Below, in pieces: positions 25,160 through 33,512 of a stretch of 64,000 nt of DNA. The stretch lies in NCBI RefSeq assembly GCF_036057275.1, contig NZ_CP107945.1, forward strand, positions 3,410,001 to 3,474,000. Reading direction: 5' to 3'. Each line of letters starts with the position of its first letter. The stretch's first letter is position 1. The translations under genes were made by a program, and so were the position numbers. Source of the DNA: Streptomyces sp. NBC_00390. Its GTDB lineage: Bacteria > Actinomycetota > Actinomycetes > Streptomycetales > Streptomycetaceae. The notes under the pieces are model-generated. The model was not told the origin of the DNA, made no database searches, and saw only the letters and a program-made list of their open reading frames with translations.

Positions 25160-25516
25160 TCAGCCCTCGGCGATCTGCCGGACCTCGCAGGTGACGTGCC
25201 AGTTCTCCGGGTGGATCTCCAGGAAGCGCTTGGCCCATTCGAGGGCCTCGGCCTTGTCCTTGCACTGCATGATGGCGTAGCCGCCGACGACTTCCTTGGT
25301 CTCGGTGAAGGGCCCGTCGGTGTAGCTCAGCTTGCCGTCGGACCAGTGCACGCGGGTGCCGTCGGAGGTCGGGGTGAGCCCGGCCGTGTCGAGCATGACA
25401 CCGGCCTTGGTGATCTCCTCCAGCAGCGCACCCATGCGCTCGTTGAAGTCCTCGGGGAACTCCTCGGTGGGGAGCTCGCTCTCGTTGACACGGACCATCG
25501 ACAGGAAACGCGGCAT
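25160..25516 (-). CDS. YCII-related (DGPF-domain) protein
   Basis: A 118-aa ferredoxin-like-fold protein of the YCII-related family. The diagnostic DGPF motif is in YTDGPFTETKEVVGGYAIMQ, after an N-terminal MVRVNESE strand. Such proteins accompany ECF42 sigma factors in actinobacteria; their chemistry is not established. The ATG at 25516 has GAGGAG 6 nt upstream. It is the first gene of the pair and probably controlled by the sigma factor it precedes. Confidence 0.87.
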   Translation of the reverse strand: MPRFLSMVRVNESELPTEEFPEDFNERMGALLEEITKAGVMLDTAGLTPTSDGTRVHWSDGKLSYTDGPFTETKEVVGGYAIMQCKDKAEALEWAKRFLEIHPENWHVTCEVRQIAEG

Positions 25517-25646
25517 GGTGACTCCTCGGCTCGGGAGACGGGGCCGTTCCCCGCCTCTCACCCATGCGTCGAACGGGAGGCGGCGGGATCGACACCGTCG
25601 CCAGGATTCTTCCGAGGTTCTCGGGGAAGCCGTGGAACCACGCTCT

Positions 25647-25936
25647 TCACAGGCCGTCGAACGGCGGGATGATCCGCACGACGACAATCAGCTGAGCCCG
25701 CGGAGCGGGCAGGAAGTAGAACCGGCCGCCCGCGGCATCCATGCGCCTCAGGCCCCCCGGCCGCGGGCCTTCGCCGGCCGCGGACCTTCGCCCAGCTCCG
25801 TGACATCGACACCCATCTCTGCGAGTTCGACCAGCTGCCCGGCGAGGCGCTCGACTTCCGACACGACCGCGCTCGGGACGCCTCCCGCAACGTGCGCATG
25901 ATCGGGGTCGTACTCCCAGCGCCAGGGGTCACTCAC
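25647..25936 (-). pseudogene. Small partner of DUF6247 gene, frameshifted in a G6 run
   Basis: The GTG at 25936 reads 62 codons (SDPWRWEYDPDHAHVAGGVP and onward) and stops at 25748. The stop follows a run of six G. With one more G the frame continues as GGLRRMDAAGGRFYFLPAPR and QLIVVVRIIPPFDGL, ending at 25647, for 96 aa in all. The start overlaps the stop of the upstream DUF6247 gene (GTGA). Paired small genes of this kind resemble toxin-antitoxin layouts, but no toxin family was recognised. The missing base may be a homopolymer error. Confidence 0.55.
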
Positions 25937-26286
25937 CGCAGATCCTGCGCCGGCGCGGCCCTGGCGTCGTCAAGAATGAGGCCGATCTCAGCCGCGGCCT
26001 GTCGGGCCTCGTGCGCGTTCGCTGTCGACGCCGCGTTCTCGAGCTCACCGAATCTGGCAGCCAGACGCGGCTGACGCTGGATGTGCACGTGGACAGCCCA
26101 GTGCGCCGTGAAGCGCTGCAGCGGTGCCAGGTCCGAGCCGAGCCGGGCCTGGTCGGCCGCCTGATCCAGTTCACGGGTGAACGCGGGAAGGGCAGCCGGA
26201 GCGATCTGCGCGACAGCCTGACGCAGCGCAGCGACGGTTGTCGGAGGCTGCGGAATCAGGGGCTGCTCGGATGCGCCGGCGGTCAT
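25933..26286 (-). CDS. DUF6247-family protein
   Basis: A 117-aa soluble helical protein typical of Streptomyces, starting TAGASEQPLIPQPPTTVAAL, with the ALPAFTRELDQAADQARLG and APLQRFTAHWAVHVHIQRQP segments. Members of this uncharacterised family usually precede a small co-directional gene, as here. The ATG at 26286 has GGGAGA upstream; a GTG at 26298 would add four residues. An antitoxin-like role has been suggested by layout only and is not shown. Confidence 0.65.
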   Translation of the reverse strand: MTAGASEQPLIPQPPTTVAALRQAVAQIAPAALPAFTRELDQAADQARLGSDLAPLQRFTAHWAVHVHIQRQPRLAARFGELENAASTANAHEARQAAAEIGLILDDARAAPAQDLR

Positions 26287-26372
26287 GTGTTCTCCCACGG
26301 ACGGGATTCTGTGCCTTCAGTCAGCCCACCGAGCCAAAACCCGGGATCATCATCAGATCGCCCCCGGGAGCG

Positions 26373-26630
26373 TCAGCCCAGAGACTCGAACCGCCAGCGG
26401 TGCACCGGCCGGGTGATCAGGTCCGCCGCCGGTTCGGGGAGTTCGGGAAGCTCGGCGCTCGCGTCCGGAGCCTCCCACCAGGTGATCACCAGCACCCGGT
26501 CCTGCGCCGCGCGGAACGTCTCGCGGCGCAGAGGCTCGCGCGCCAGGTCCTGGGCGCGGGCCCACTCCAGCAGTTCCGCGCCCCGGCCCTGGACGGCGCG
26601 CGCCTCCCACATCAGGGCGACCACGGTCAT
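26373..26630 (-). CDS. Small conserved protein coupled to tsaD
   Basis: An 85-aa soluble protein ([40 protein letters not shown]) of no known function. Its ATG overlaps the tsaD stop (ATGA), so it is translationally coupled to the tRNA-modification gene. The size and beta-alpha-beta pattern could suit a small alpha/beta-barrel protein. No catalytic motif is evident. Confidence 0.72.
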   Translation of the reverse strand: MTVVALMWEARAVQGRGAELLEWARAQDLAREPLRRETFRAAQDRVLVITWWEAPDASAELPELPEPAADLITRPVHRWRFESLG

Positions 26631-27730
26631 GAGTAGAGGTTGTCCTTACTGATCTCGTGCACGTGATCGTGGTCGTGGACGTGGTCCGCGCCCGGTACAT
26701 GCGGCTCCGTCACCGGCAGCGACGAGTCCGCCGACAGCTCCCAGTCGGAGGCCGGCCGGTTCCTGGCCACCATCTCCGCGCCCAGGGCCGCGACCATCGC
26801 GCCGTTGTCCGTGCACAGCTTCGGACGCGGCACGCGCAGCCGGATGCCGGCCCGCTCGCACCGCTCCTGGGCAAGCGCCCGCAGCCGGGAGTTGGCCGCC
26901 ACTCCGCCGCCGATCATCAGGTGGTCCACGCCCTCGTCCTTGCAGGCGCGCACCGCCTTGCGCGTCAGCACGTCGACCACGGCCTCCTGGAAGGACGCGG
27001 CCACATCCCGTACCGGCACCTCCTCGCCCGCCGCGCGCTTGGCCTCGATCCAGCGGGCCACAGCCGTCTTGAGCCCGGAGAAGGAGAAGTCGTACGCCGG
27101 GTCGCGCGATCCGCTCAGTCCGCGCGGGAACGCGATCGCGTTCGGGTCGCCCTCCTTCGCCAGCCGGTCGATCACCGGGCCGCCGGGGAAGCCCAGGTCC
27201 AGCACCCGGGCGATCTTGTCGAAGGCCTCGCCCGCCGCGTCGTCGATCGTCGCGCCCATGGGCCGTACGTCGGCGGTGATGTCGGGCGCGAGCAGCAGCG
27301 ACGAGTGACCGCCGGAGACCAGCAGCGCCATCGTCGGCTCGGGCAGCGGGCCGTGCTCCAGCTGGTCGACACAGATGTGCGAGGCGAGGTGATTGACGCC
27401 GTACAGCGGCTTGTTCAGCGCGTACGCGTACGCCTTCGCCGCCGATACGCCGACCAGCAGCGCGCCCGCGAGGCCGGGTCCGGCGGTGACCGCGATGCCG
27501 TCGAGGTCGCGAGCGGAGACGCCCGCGTCCTTCAGGGCGCGTTCGATGGTGGGCACCATCGCCTCGAGGTGCGCGCGGGAGGCGATCTCGGGCACCACAC
27601 CGCCGAAGCGGGCATGTGTGTCCACGCTGGAGGCGATCGCGTCGGCGAGCAGGGTCGTACCGCGGACGATGCCGACGCCGGTCTCGTCGCAGGAGGTCTC
27701 GATGCCGAGTACGAGCGGTTCGTCAGCCAT
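26627..27730 (-). CDS. tsaD: tRNA N6-threonylcarbamoyladenosine transferase TsaD
   Basis: A 367-aa ASKHA-fold enzyme that, with TsaB and TsaE, moves the threonylcarbamoyl group onto A37 of ANN-decoding tRNAs. Seen: the N-terminal [15 protein letters not shown], the metal-binding HxxxH in [21 protein letters not shown] and the nucleotide loop [14 protein letters not shown]. The last 20 residues are a His/Asp-rich tail ([12 protein letters not shown]) not needed in the family. The stop of rimI overlaps its start (TGATG). The cluster tsaB-rimI-tsaD is complete, with tsaE 1.5 kb further. Confidence 0.97.
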   Translation of the reverse strand: MADEPLVLGIETSCDETGVGIVRGTTLLADAIASSVDTHARFGGVVPEIASRAHLEAMVPTIERALKDAGVSARDLDGIAVTAGPGLAGALLVGVSAAKAYAYALNKPLYGVNHLASHICVDQLEHGPLPEPTMALLVSGGHSSLLLAPDITADVRPMGATIDDAAGEAFDKIARVLDLGFPGGPVIDRLAKEGDPNAIAFPRGLSGSRDPAYDFSFSGLKTAVARWIEAKRAAGEEVPVRDVAASFQEAVVDVLTRKAVRACKDEGVDHLMIGGGVAANSRLRALAQERCERAGIRLRVPRPKLCTDNGAMVAALGAEMVARNRPASDWELSADSSLPVTEPHVPGADHVHDHDHVHEISKDNLYS

Positions 27731-28212
27731 CAGTGAGTCTCAGTTCCTTGTACGTGGAGGCGCATGACGAGGGCGTCGACATTGCCCGGCTGGTAGTAGC
27801 CGCGGCGGAATCCGATGGGCTCGAAGCCGAAGCGCCCGTACAGCTTCTGGGCCCGGGTGTTGTCCACGCGCACTTCGAGAAGCACCTCGTCGCACTCGAA
27901 GGCGGTGGCGTGCTGCAGCAGATCGGTGAGCAGCCGGGAGCCGAGGCCGGTGCTCCACTGGCTGCGATCGACGGCGATGGTCTGTACGTCCCCGAGCCCG
28001 CCGGCGGCCGCGAGTCCCGCGTACCCGACGATCCGGCCTTCGCCGTCCTCGGCCACGATGTAGCGGCGGGTGGACTGCGGGCCGCGGGAGTGCGCGAGTT
28101 CGGACCAGAACATGCCGACCGACCAGGCGTCCTCGGGGAACAGCTCGTGCTCGAGCTCCAGCACCGGCTGGATGTCCCACCAGCGCATCTCACGCAGGGC
28201 GGCGGTGCTCAC
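27730..28212 (-). CDS. rimI: Ribosomal protein S18-alanine N-acetyltransferase RimI
   Basis: A 160-aa GNAT acetyltransferase. The acetyl-CoA loop is in [11 protein letters not shown] (Q-x-x-G-x-G type), and [19 protein letters not shown] is the standard GNAT C-terminal helix-strand. RimI acetylates the N-terminus of S18 and is commonly encoded between tsaB and tsaD. The GTG at 28212 overlaps the tsaB stop (GTGA), showing coupling. Cytosolic. Confidence 0.93.
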   Translation of the reverse strand: MSTAALREMRWWDIQPVLELEHELFPEDAWSVGMFWSELAHSRGPQSTRRYIVAEDGEGRIVGYAGLAAAGGLGDVQTIAVDRSQWSTGLGSRLLTDLLQHATAFECDEVLLEVRVDNTRAQKLYGRFGFEPIGFRRGYYQPGNVDALVMRLHVQGTETH

Positions 28213-28865
28213 TTCGGAGTGACCACCTTGTAGTTCTTGGGCACCTGGGCGTCGGGGCGGCGCAGGTAGAGCGGCTGCGGCGGCAGGAAGTCCGCGCCGG
28301 AAGCGAGTCTCTCGGCGGCGAGGGCGGCGAGGGCCGCGGCCGAGACGTGCTCGGGGCCCCGGGTGTCCTGGAACGTCTCGGGGTACAGGAGCGCGCCCGC
28401 ACCGACGGCCGGCAGGCCGGCGACCTGTTCTGCGATGTCGGCAGGGCGGTCGACGGAGGGATCGGTGACGCGGCTGCGGGCATGCTCGTAGCGCGCCCAG
28501 TAGACCTCCTTGCGGCGCGCGTCCGTTGCCACGACGAACGGGCCGTCGTCGAGGCCGGAGGCGTACGCCAGCCCGTCCAGCGTGCACACGCCGTGCACGG
28601 GCACGCCGAGCGCCGAGCCGAACGTGGCGGCGGTCACCAGGCCTACGCGCAGGCCCGTGTACGGGCCGGGGCCGACGCCGACGACGATGCCGGTGACGGC
28701 GTCGAGCTTCACACCGGCCTCTGCGAGGACGGCGTCGACGGCGGGCAGCAACAGCTCCCCGTGGCGGCGCGCGTCCACCCGGCTGGACTCGGCGACGACG
28801 GAGCTGCCGTCGTGCAGGGCGGCGGTGACGGCGGGCGTGGCGGTATCCATGGCGAGCAAGAGCAC
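28209..28865 (-). CDS. tsaB: t6A synthesis protein TsaB
   Basis: A 218-aa ASKHA-fold scaffold that dimerises with TsaD in t6A37 formation. It starts LLLAMDTATPAVTAAL and has the conserved GVGPGPYTGLRVGLVTA segment. The ATG at 28865 begins the domain exactly. It is the first gene of the tsaB-rimI-tsaD run and is divergent from the secreted YkuD-like gene, with a 102-bp shared gap. Confidence 0.94.
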   Translation of the reverse strand: MLLLAMDTATPAVTAALHDGSSVVAESSRVDARRHGELLLPAVDAVLAEAGVKLDAVTGIVVGVGPGPYTGLRVGLVTAATFGSALGVPVHGVCTLDGLAYASGLDDGPFVVATDARRKEVYWARYEHARSRVTDPSVDRPADIAEQVAGLPAVGAGALLYPETFQDTRGPEHVSAAALAALAAERLASGADFLPPQPLYLRRPDAQVPKNYKVVTPK

Positions 28866-28967
28866 GCAAACAGCCTACGGCTCCCGCGGAGGGGGCACGG
28901 CGCCCCGTCGAACGGTACGGCTGCTGCTACCGTCACCCCACAGACGTACGTTTGAAAGGTGGGCACG

Positions 28968-29528
28968 GTGGCACGGAGCAGCTCGGGGATCGTGGCCGGG
29001 CTCACGGCGGCGGCGCTGACCGTCGTCGGATTCCTCGCCTACCAGGCGTCTGCGAGTGCCCCCGACCACCTCGGCAAGCCGAGGAACCCGGTCGTCGCCC
29101 CTTCGGCCGAGCCCTCCGGCACCACCAAGCAGAAGCCCAGGGACCCGCTCACGGTGCCCGCGAACTCGGGCACGGGCGTCCGGGTCGTGTACTCGCTGGG
29201 CGAACGGCGGGTGTGGCTGGTCGGCAAGGGGGGCAAGCTGGAGCGCACCTTCGAGGTCATGCCCTCGACGATCCACCCCAAGCCCGGTACGTACGAGGTG
29301 ACCTCGCGCTCAGGGAGGGTGGCCGGCTCGGACGGCGTTCAGATCGAGCATGTGGTGCGCTTCGCGAGCGTCGACGACATCTCGATCGGCTTCAGCGCCG
29401 CGGTCGACGGCTCGATGGAGCCGCCGGACCCGGAGAGGAAGACGGGTGGCGTGCGGATGAAGCGTGCGGACGGGAACGCGATGTGGGTGTTCGCGGCGAT
29501 CGGCTGGAAGGTCGTCGTCGTCCCGTAG
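28968..29528 (+). CDS. Secreted YkuD-like protein lacking the catalytic Cys motif
   Basis: A 186-aa secreted or membrane-anchored protein. The N-terminal hydrophobic segment (VAGLTAAALTVVGFLAYQAS) is followed by a Pro/Ser-rich spacer and a beta-rich domain from about residue 65: VVYSLGERRVWLVGKGGKLE, HPKPGTYEVTSRSG, then VVRFASVDDISIGFS. This resembles the L,D-transpeptidase fold, but the S/T-H-G-C motif is absent: the corresponding part reads GGVRMKRADGNAMWVF. It may bind the cell wall without catalysis. The GTG at 28968 has GAAAGG 8 nt upstream. Confidence 0.65.
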   Translation: MARSSSGIVAGLTAAALTVVGFLAYQASASAPDHLGKPRNPVVAPSAEPSGTTKQKPRDPLTVPANSGTGVRVVYSLGERRVWLVGKGGKLERTFEVMPSTIHPKPGTYEVTSRSGRVAGSDGVQIEHVVRFASVDDISIGFSAAVDGSMEPPDPERKTGGVRMKRADGNAMWVFAAIGWKVVVVP

Positions 29529-29578
29529 CGCAGCACCCGTAAGGGGTCGTGCGTACGAATCAGGCGGTGCCCGGCGGA

Positions 29579-29791
29579 TCAGGCGGCGTCGCGACGGGGC
29601 GCCCGGTGCTCCGGGCGGTGTTCCGGACCGTGCTCGCGGGGCGGAGTGGAGACCGCGGTCGCCGCGGCACAGGACGCCAGGAGATCCCGCATCGACAGGG
29701 TCGACGGCAACGGGCGCACAGGCATCGGGATCGCGGGCTCATGTGACGACTGGTGCTTGTGCGACTGCGGTTCGCGCTCCGATGCCGACAT
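29579..29791 (-). CDS. Small hypothetical gene behind an iron-box-like palindrome
   Basis: A 70-aa hydrophilic protein rich in His, Pro and Arg (EPQSHKHQSSHEPAIPMPVR, EHGPEHRPEHRAPRRDAA) with a central LPSTLSMRDLLASCAAAT segment. No family is recognised. A strong AGGAGG lies 5 nt before the ATG at 29791, and a perfect palindrome of iron-box type lies 33-52 nt upstream, so expression is plausible and may respond to iron. The nearby sequence 29529-29578 holds nothing else. Confidence 0.6.
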   Translation of the reverse strand: MSASEREPQSHKHQSSHEPAIPMPVRPLPSTLSMRDLLASCAAATAVSTPPREHGPEHRPEHRAPRRDAA

Positions 29792-29823
29792 GGATGCCTC
29801 CTGGGGGCTGCCGGGGGCAGGCT

Positions 29824-29843
29824 TGGTTAGGTAGACCTAACCA
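29824..29843. promoter_or_regulatory. Iron-box-like palindrome (DmdR/IdeR-type)
   Basis: TGGTTAGGT (29824-29832), AG, ACCTAACCA (29835-29843): perfect 9-bp arms. The TTAGG and CCTAA half-sites are those of actinobacterial iron-regulator boxes, though the spacing differs from the 19-bp consensus. It sits upstream of the 70-codon minus-strand gene in the position of an operator. Confidence 0.6.
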
Positions 29844-29938
29844 GGTCTCGATACCATGTCATCACGCATGGCGGGACCTGCGCAACATTTTCCCGACGTC
29901 TTGTCGGAACGTCTACAGGACACGGCGGCGGTTCACAC

Positions 29939-30083
29939 CGGGGGCTCCGCCCCCAGGCCCCGCGTCTCGACCCCACCGGACTCCGTCCGGGGGACTCCAC
30001 GACGCTGCATGCGTCTGACGCTGTCGTCGGGGCTCCGCCCCGAACCCCGGGCCTCAGTCCCCCGGACTGCGTCGGGGGACCCT
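29939..30083. repeat. Two copies of a GC-rich intergenic repeat
   Basis: Two related modules, about 88 bp apart, each begin with a small inverted repeat (GGGGGCTCCGCCCCC at 29940-29954; GGGGCTCCGCCCC at about 30030) and continue with a second one around CCGGACTCCGTCCGG or CCCGGACTGCGTCGGGG, then end in a CACGA-type/GCTG tail. Such hairpin-rich intergenic repeats are frequent in Streptomyces. The wider stretch 29850-30436 holds no confident gene. Confidence 0.6.
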
Positions 30084-30373
30084 CACGAGGCTGGATCTTG
30101 TTGCTCACCGCGTTCGGCGGGCGGGGTGGCCGCCTGCCGTGCCTGGGCTTCGGCCAGGGCGTCGTTCAGCGGGCCGGCCGACGGCGGGAGCGCCGACAGC
30201 AGCCAGCGGGTGGAGGCAGCGATGACCGGCGAGAGATCCGTTCTGTTCCTCGCAGCCTGTGGCAGCGAACCAGGCAAGCCCGAACCCGGTACGGCCTGCG
30301 GCGGGGGTACCTCGCCGCAGGCCGTGGACGCAGTGTTCTCGAACTCCCCAGCCGTCGTGCGGGGGAACCCCAC
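30083..30373 (-). CDS. Doubtful small open frame upstream of the repeats
   Basis: A 96-codon frame whose second half (SPVIAASTRWLLSALPPSAG, LNDALAEAQARQAATPPAER) has the GC-rich third positions of a real Streptomyces gene. Its first part, from a GTG at 30373, runs through hairpin-rich sequence and looks non-coding. No ribosome site or known family was found. It could be the tail of a small real protein with another start, or chance. Confidence 0.3.
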   Translation of the reverse strand: MGFPRTTAGEFENTASTACGEVPPPQAVPGSGLPGSLPQAARNRTDLSPVIAASTRWLLSALPPSAGPLNDALAEAQARQAATPPAERGEQQDPAS

Positions 30374-30436
30374 ACGGCTGGATCGCCGCCGTGCCGCTGA
30401 GAAATCGGCCCGTAAAGGGGCCAGCCCGCCAGGGGC

Positions 30437-30955
30437 CTACGCGACCGTCAGGTCCAACGACGCCCACCGCGGCCCGTAGCCGCTCAGCGTCACCTCGCGC
30501 CGCTCGTCCTCGGTATTGCCCACCACCCGGTGGATGATCACGTGCAGGCGGTCGTCCGTCAGGTCCTCGACCTTCCCGTCGCCCCATTCCACGACCACCA
30601 CCGACTCCGGCAGCGAGACGTCCAGGTCCAGGTCCTCCATCTCGTCGAGGCCGCCGCCGAGGCGGTACGCATCCACGTGGACCAGGGCAGGGCCCCCCGT
30701 CAGCGACGGGTGCACACGGGCGATCACGAACGTCGGGGACGTGACCGCGCCGCGCACACCGAGGCCCTCGCCGAGGCCCCGGGTCAGCGTCGTCTTGCCC
30801 GCGCCGAGCTCACCCGTGAGCATCACCAGGTCGCCGGGGCGCAGCAGCTTCGCGAGTCTGCGCCCCAACTCCTGCATCTGCTCTGGGGATTCGACCAGCA
30901 TGCGGGTGGAACGGGCGGCCGGTGTCTCAGCCACCGGGCTGTGCGGTGCTTCCAT
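30437..30955 (-). CDS. tsaE: tRNA threonylcarbamoyladenosine ATPase TsaE
   Basis: A 172-aa P-loop ATPase that recycles the TsaB-TsaD complex in t6A formation. Walker A is GELGAGKTT (48-56), followed by the conserved TSPTFVIARVH and VHVDAYRLGG; the Walker-B-like acidic part is VVVVEWGDG. Its start overlaps the end of the alpha/beta hydrolase gene by 29 bp, so both are on one transcript with alr. Confidence 0.95.
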   Translation of the reverse strand: MEAPHSPVAETPAARSTRMLVESPEQMQELGRRLAKLLRPGDLVMLTGELGAGKTTLTRGLGEGLGVRGAVTSPTFVIARVHPSLTGGPALVHVDAYRLGGGLDEMEDLDLDVSLPESVVVVEWGDGKVEDLTDDRLHVIIHRVVGNTEDERREVTLSGYGPRWASLDLTVA

Positions 30956-32150
30956 ACGAGCCGACGTTACCCGTTGCGGGCACCGCCCCGGTGCGGGCGA
31001 GCAGGTCCGCCAGCCGGTCGGTGACCACCTCGGGATGCTCCAGCATCACCAGATGCCCGGCGTCCGGCACGATCACCAGCTCCGCCTCCGGCAGCAGGTC
31101 CCCGATCGCCTCGCTGTGCGAACTCGGCGTGACCAGGTCCTTGTCTCCGGCGAGCACCAGCACCGGCAGGTCCAGGAACGCGGTGAGCGCCTCGGACTTG
31201 TCGTGCTCGGCGAAAGCCGGGTAGAACTCGGCGACCACATCGATCGGGGTCGACTCGATCATCCGTTCGGCGAAGCGGGCCACCGCCGGGTCCACGTCCT
31301 TCGAGGAGAACGAGTACCGCTTGATGAGGCCCGCGAACAGGTCGGCGGTGGCCCGTCGGCCCCGCTCGACCAGCTCGGCCTGAGAACCGAGCGCCCGCAA
31401 CACGCCCGGCAGGACGCGTCGCACGGCGTTCACGCCGGCCACCGGCAGGCCGTAGCTGACCTCGCCGAGCTTCCCGCACGAGGTGCCGACGAACGCGGCT
31501 CCGGCCACACGGTCCCGCACCAGCTCCGGGTAGTGCTCGGCCAGCGCCATCATCGTCATGCCGCCCATGGAATGGCCGACCAGCACCAGCGGGCCGGTGG
31601 GCGCGGCCGCGTCGATGACGGTCTTCAGGTCCCGGCCCAGCCGGTCGATGGAGACCTGGCTCCCGTCGTGGCCCGCCTCCGAGGCGCCCCGGGCCGAGCG
31701 GCCGTGGCTGCGCTGGTCCCAGTGCACCGTGCGCACCAGGCCGCGCAGCGCGGCCCGCTGGAAGTGCCAGGAGTCCTGGTTGAGGCAGTAGCCGTGGCTG
31801 AAGACCACGGTGACCGGCGCCGGTGCCTTGCGCCCGAAGAGCCGCCTGCGGCGCGGCGCTGCCGCGTCCGGGTCGAGCTCGTCCACCTCGTAGTACAGCT
31901 CGGTGCCGTCGTCGGCGACCGCCTTGCCGGGCACGCCGCGCAGTGCGCCGTAGGGCCCGGCCGCATCCAGGGCGAGACGTGCCTTCATGCGCATGCCGCG
32001 GCCCACGGTGAGCCGTTCGAGCGCGACACCCGCGGCCGCACCGGCCGCGATCACACCTATCGCCGCACCGGCGAAGCCCGCCCGGCGCCAGTTGCCCGTG
32101 GCCACCGCCGCAGCGGCCTCCGCCACGTCCCCCGTACTGGTCTCGCTCAC
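30927..32150 (-). CDS. Alpha/beta hydrolase with N-terminal membrane segment
   Basis: A 407-aa alpha/beta hydrolase of the type that sits between alr and tsaE in Streptomyces. An Ala-rich hydrophobic segment (GFAGAAIGVIAAGAAAGVAL, about 25-45) probably anchors it. The fold shows VVFSHGYCLN (oxyanion), the nucleophile elbow GHSMGG (about 191), Asp in LAGDKDLVTP and His in DAGHLVMLEHPE. The substrate is unknown. It starts 10 bp after alr ends and overlaps tsaE, so it is co-expressed with both. Confidence 0.88.
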   Translation of the reverse strand: MSETSTGDVAEAAAAVATGNWRRAGFAGAAIGVIAAGAAAGVALERLTVGRGMRMKARLALDAAGPYGALRGVPGKAVADDGTELYYEVDELDPDAAAPRRRRLFGRKAPAPVTVVFSHGYCLNQDSWHFQRAALRGLVRTVHWDQRSHGRSARGASEAGHDGSQVSIDRLGRDLKTVIDAAAPTGPLVLVGHSMGGMTMMALAEHYPELVRDRVAGAAFVGTSCGKLGEVSYGLPVAGVNAVRRVLPGVLRALGSQAELVERGRRATADLFAGLIKRYSFSSKDVDPAVARFAERMIESTPIDVVAEFYPAFAEHDKSEALTAFLDLPVLVLAGDKDLVTPSSHSEAIGDLLPEAELVIVPDAGHLVMLEHPEVVTDRLADLLARTGAVPATGNVGSYGSTAQPGG

Positions 32151-32160
32151 CGTGCCTCTC

Positions 32161-33417
32161 CTACTCGTCGTCGTAGTCGCCGAAGCCCTCGTGCATGCCG
32201 GCCGGCTCGCGAAGTCCGTTCAGTTCGTTCAGATAGACGCGGGGAATCCTCGTACCGATGCGCGTGACGATCTCGTACCCGATGGTGTCCGCCGCCTGGG
32301 CCCAGTCCTCCGCGGTCGGCTCGCCCCGGTCGCCGGGACCGAACAGCACCGCCTCCGAGCCTTCCGGGACCTGCTGCCCACCGAGATCGACGACGAACTG
32401 GTCCATCGCCACCCGCCCGGCCACCCGCCGCCAGGACCCGCCGACCAGGACCGGCCCGCGGCCGGAGGCATGGCGGGGAACACCGTCCGCGTAACCGATG
32501 GGGATGAGACCGAGCGTCGTCTCGTCGGAGGTGACGTAGTGGTGGCCGTAGCTGACGCCGTGGCCCGCCGGGACGCGCTTGACCAGCGCGACGGACGCCG
32601 CGAGCGTCATCACCGGGCGCAGCCCGAAGTCGGCGGGGGTGCCCAGTTCGGGGCTGGGCGAGACGCCGTACATGGCGATGCCGGTCCGCACGAGGTCGAA
32701 GTGCGCGTCGGGCAGCGTGAGCGTGGCCGGGGAGTTGGCGATGTGCCGGACCTCGGGTTCGATGCCCGCCTTCTCGGCGTACGTCACCATGTCGCGGAAC
32801 ACGTTCAGCTGAGCGGCGATCGAGGGGTGCCCCGGCTCGTCCGCGCAGGCGAAGTGGGACCACAGGCCGGTGACGCGGACCAGTCCGGCGTCCTCGGCGC
32901 TGCGGGCGGCCGCGACGAGCTCGGGCCAGTCGGCGGGCTGGCAGCCGTTGCGGCCGAGTCCGGTGTCGGCCTTCAGCTGGATGCGGGCGGGCCGGCCCGC
33001 GTCCCGGGCCGCCGCGGTGACCTCGGTCAGCGCCCACAGGGCGCTCACCGACATGTCCAGATCGGCTTCGATGCCCTCGCGCCAGGGGTCGCCGGGCGTC
33101 CACAGCCAGCACATGATCCGGCTCGTGATACCGGCGGCGCGCAGCGTGAGCGCCTCGTGCGGAGTGGCGGTGCCGAGCCAGGTGGCGCCGGCCTGGAGCG
33201 CCGCGCGGGCGCACGGCACCATGCCGTGTCCGTACGCGTCGGACTTCACCACGGCCATCAGCGCAGCGTGGGGCGCGCGGTCGCGCAGCACGCGCACATT
33301 GGCGCGCAGGGCCGCGAGGTCGATCTCGGCACGGGCCCGCAGGGGCGCCGTCCGCGGCAAGGACGTCTTCGGTCCGGCCTGCGTCGGTGCTGCCTGCGTC
33401 GGTGGTGTCTGGCTCAT
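32161..33417 (-). CDS. alr: Alanine racemase
   Basis: A 418-aa PLP enzyme making D-alanine for peptidoglycan. The PLP lysine is K58 in VVKSDAYGHG, and the second catalytic residue Tyr is in VSYGHHYVTSDETTLG. The TIM-barrel and C-terminal beta domain are both full length. A 25-residue Thr/Pro/Ala N-terminal extension precedes the conserved RARAEIDLAALRAN. Likely first gene of the alr-hydrolase-tsaE unit. Confidence 0.96.
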   Translation of the reverse strand: MSQTPPTQAAPTQAGPKTSLPRTAPLRARAEIDLAALRANVRVLRDRAPHAALMAVVKSDAYGHGMVPCARAALQAGATWLGTATPHEALTLRAAGITSRIMCWLWTPGDPWREGIEADLDMSVSALWALTEVTAAARDAGRPARIQLKADTGLGRNGCQPADWPELVAAARSAEDAGLVRVTGLWSHFACADEPGHPSIAAQLNVFRDMVTYAEKAGIEPEVRHIANSPATLTLPDAHFDLVRTGIAMYGVSPSPELGTPADFGLRPVMTLAASVALVKRVPAGHGVSYGHHYVTSDETTLGLIPIGYADGVPRHASGRGPVLVGGSWRRVAGRVAMDQFVVDLGGQQVPEGSEAVLFGPGDRGEPTAEDWAQAADTIGYEIVTRIGTRIPRVYLNELNGLREPAGMHEGFGDYDDE

Positions 33418-33512
33418 CGCGCCCAGTGTCTCAGAGCCGTGCGGCGGGATTCGTTCGGCAGACGGTCGGCTTGGTCACTCGGACGGCCCCGTCCCCTACC
33501 CGCTACGCGGCC

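Noticed and set aside
29939..30400. CRISPR-like repeat array
   Set aside because: Only two degenerate GC-rich modules with no regular spacers and no cas genes.
30105..30587. 160-codon minus-strand frame overlapping tsaE
   Set aside because: Overlaps tsaE in another frame and is Arg/Gly-rich without homology.
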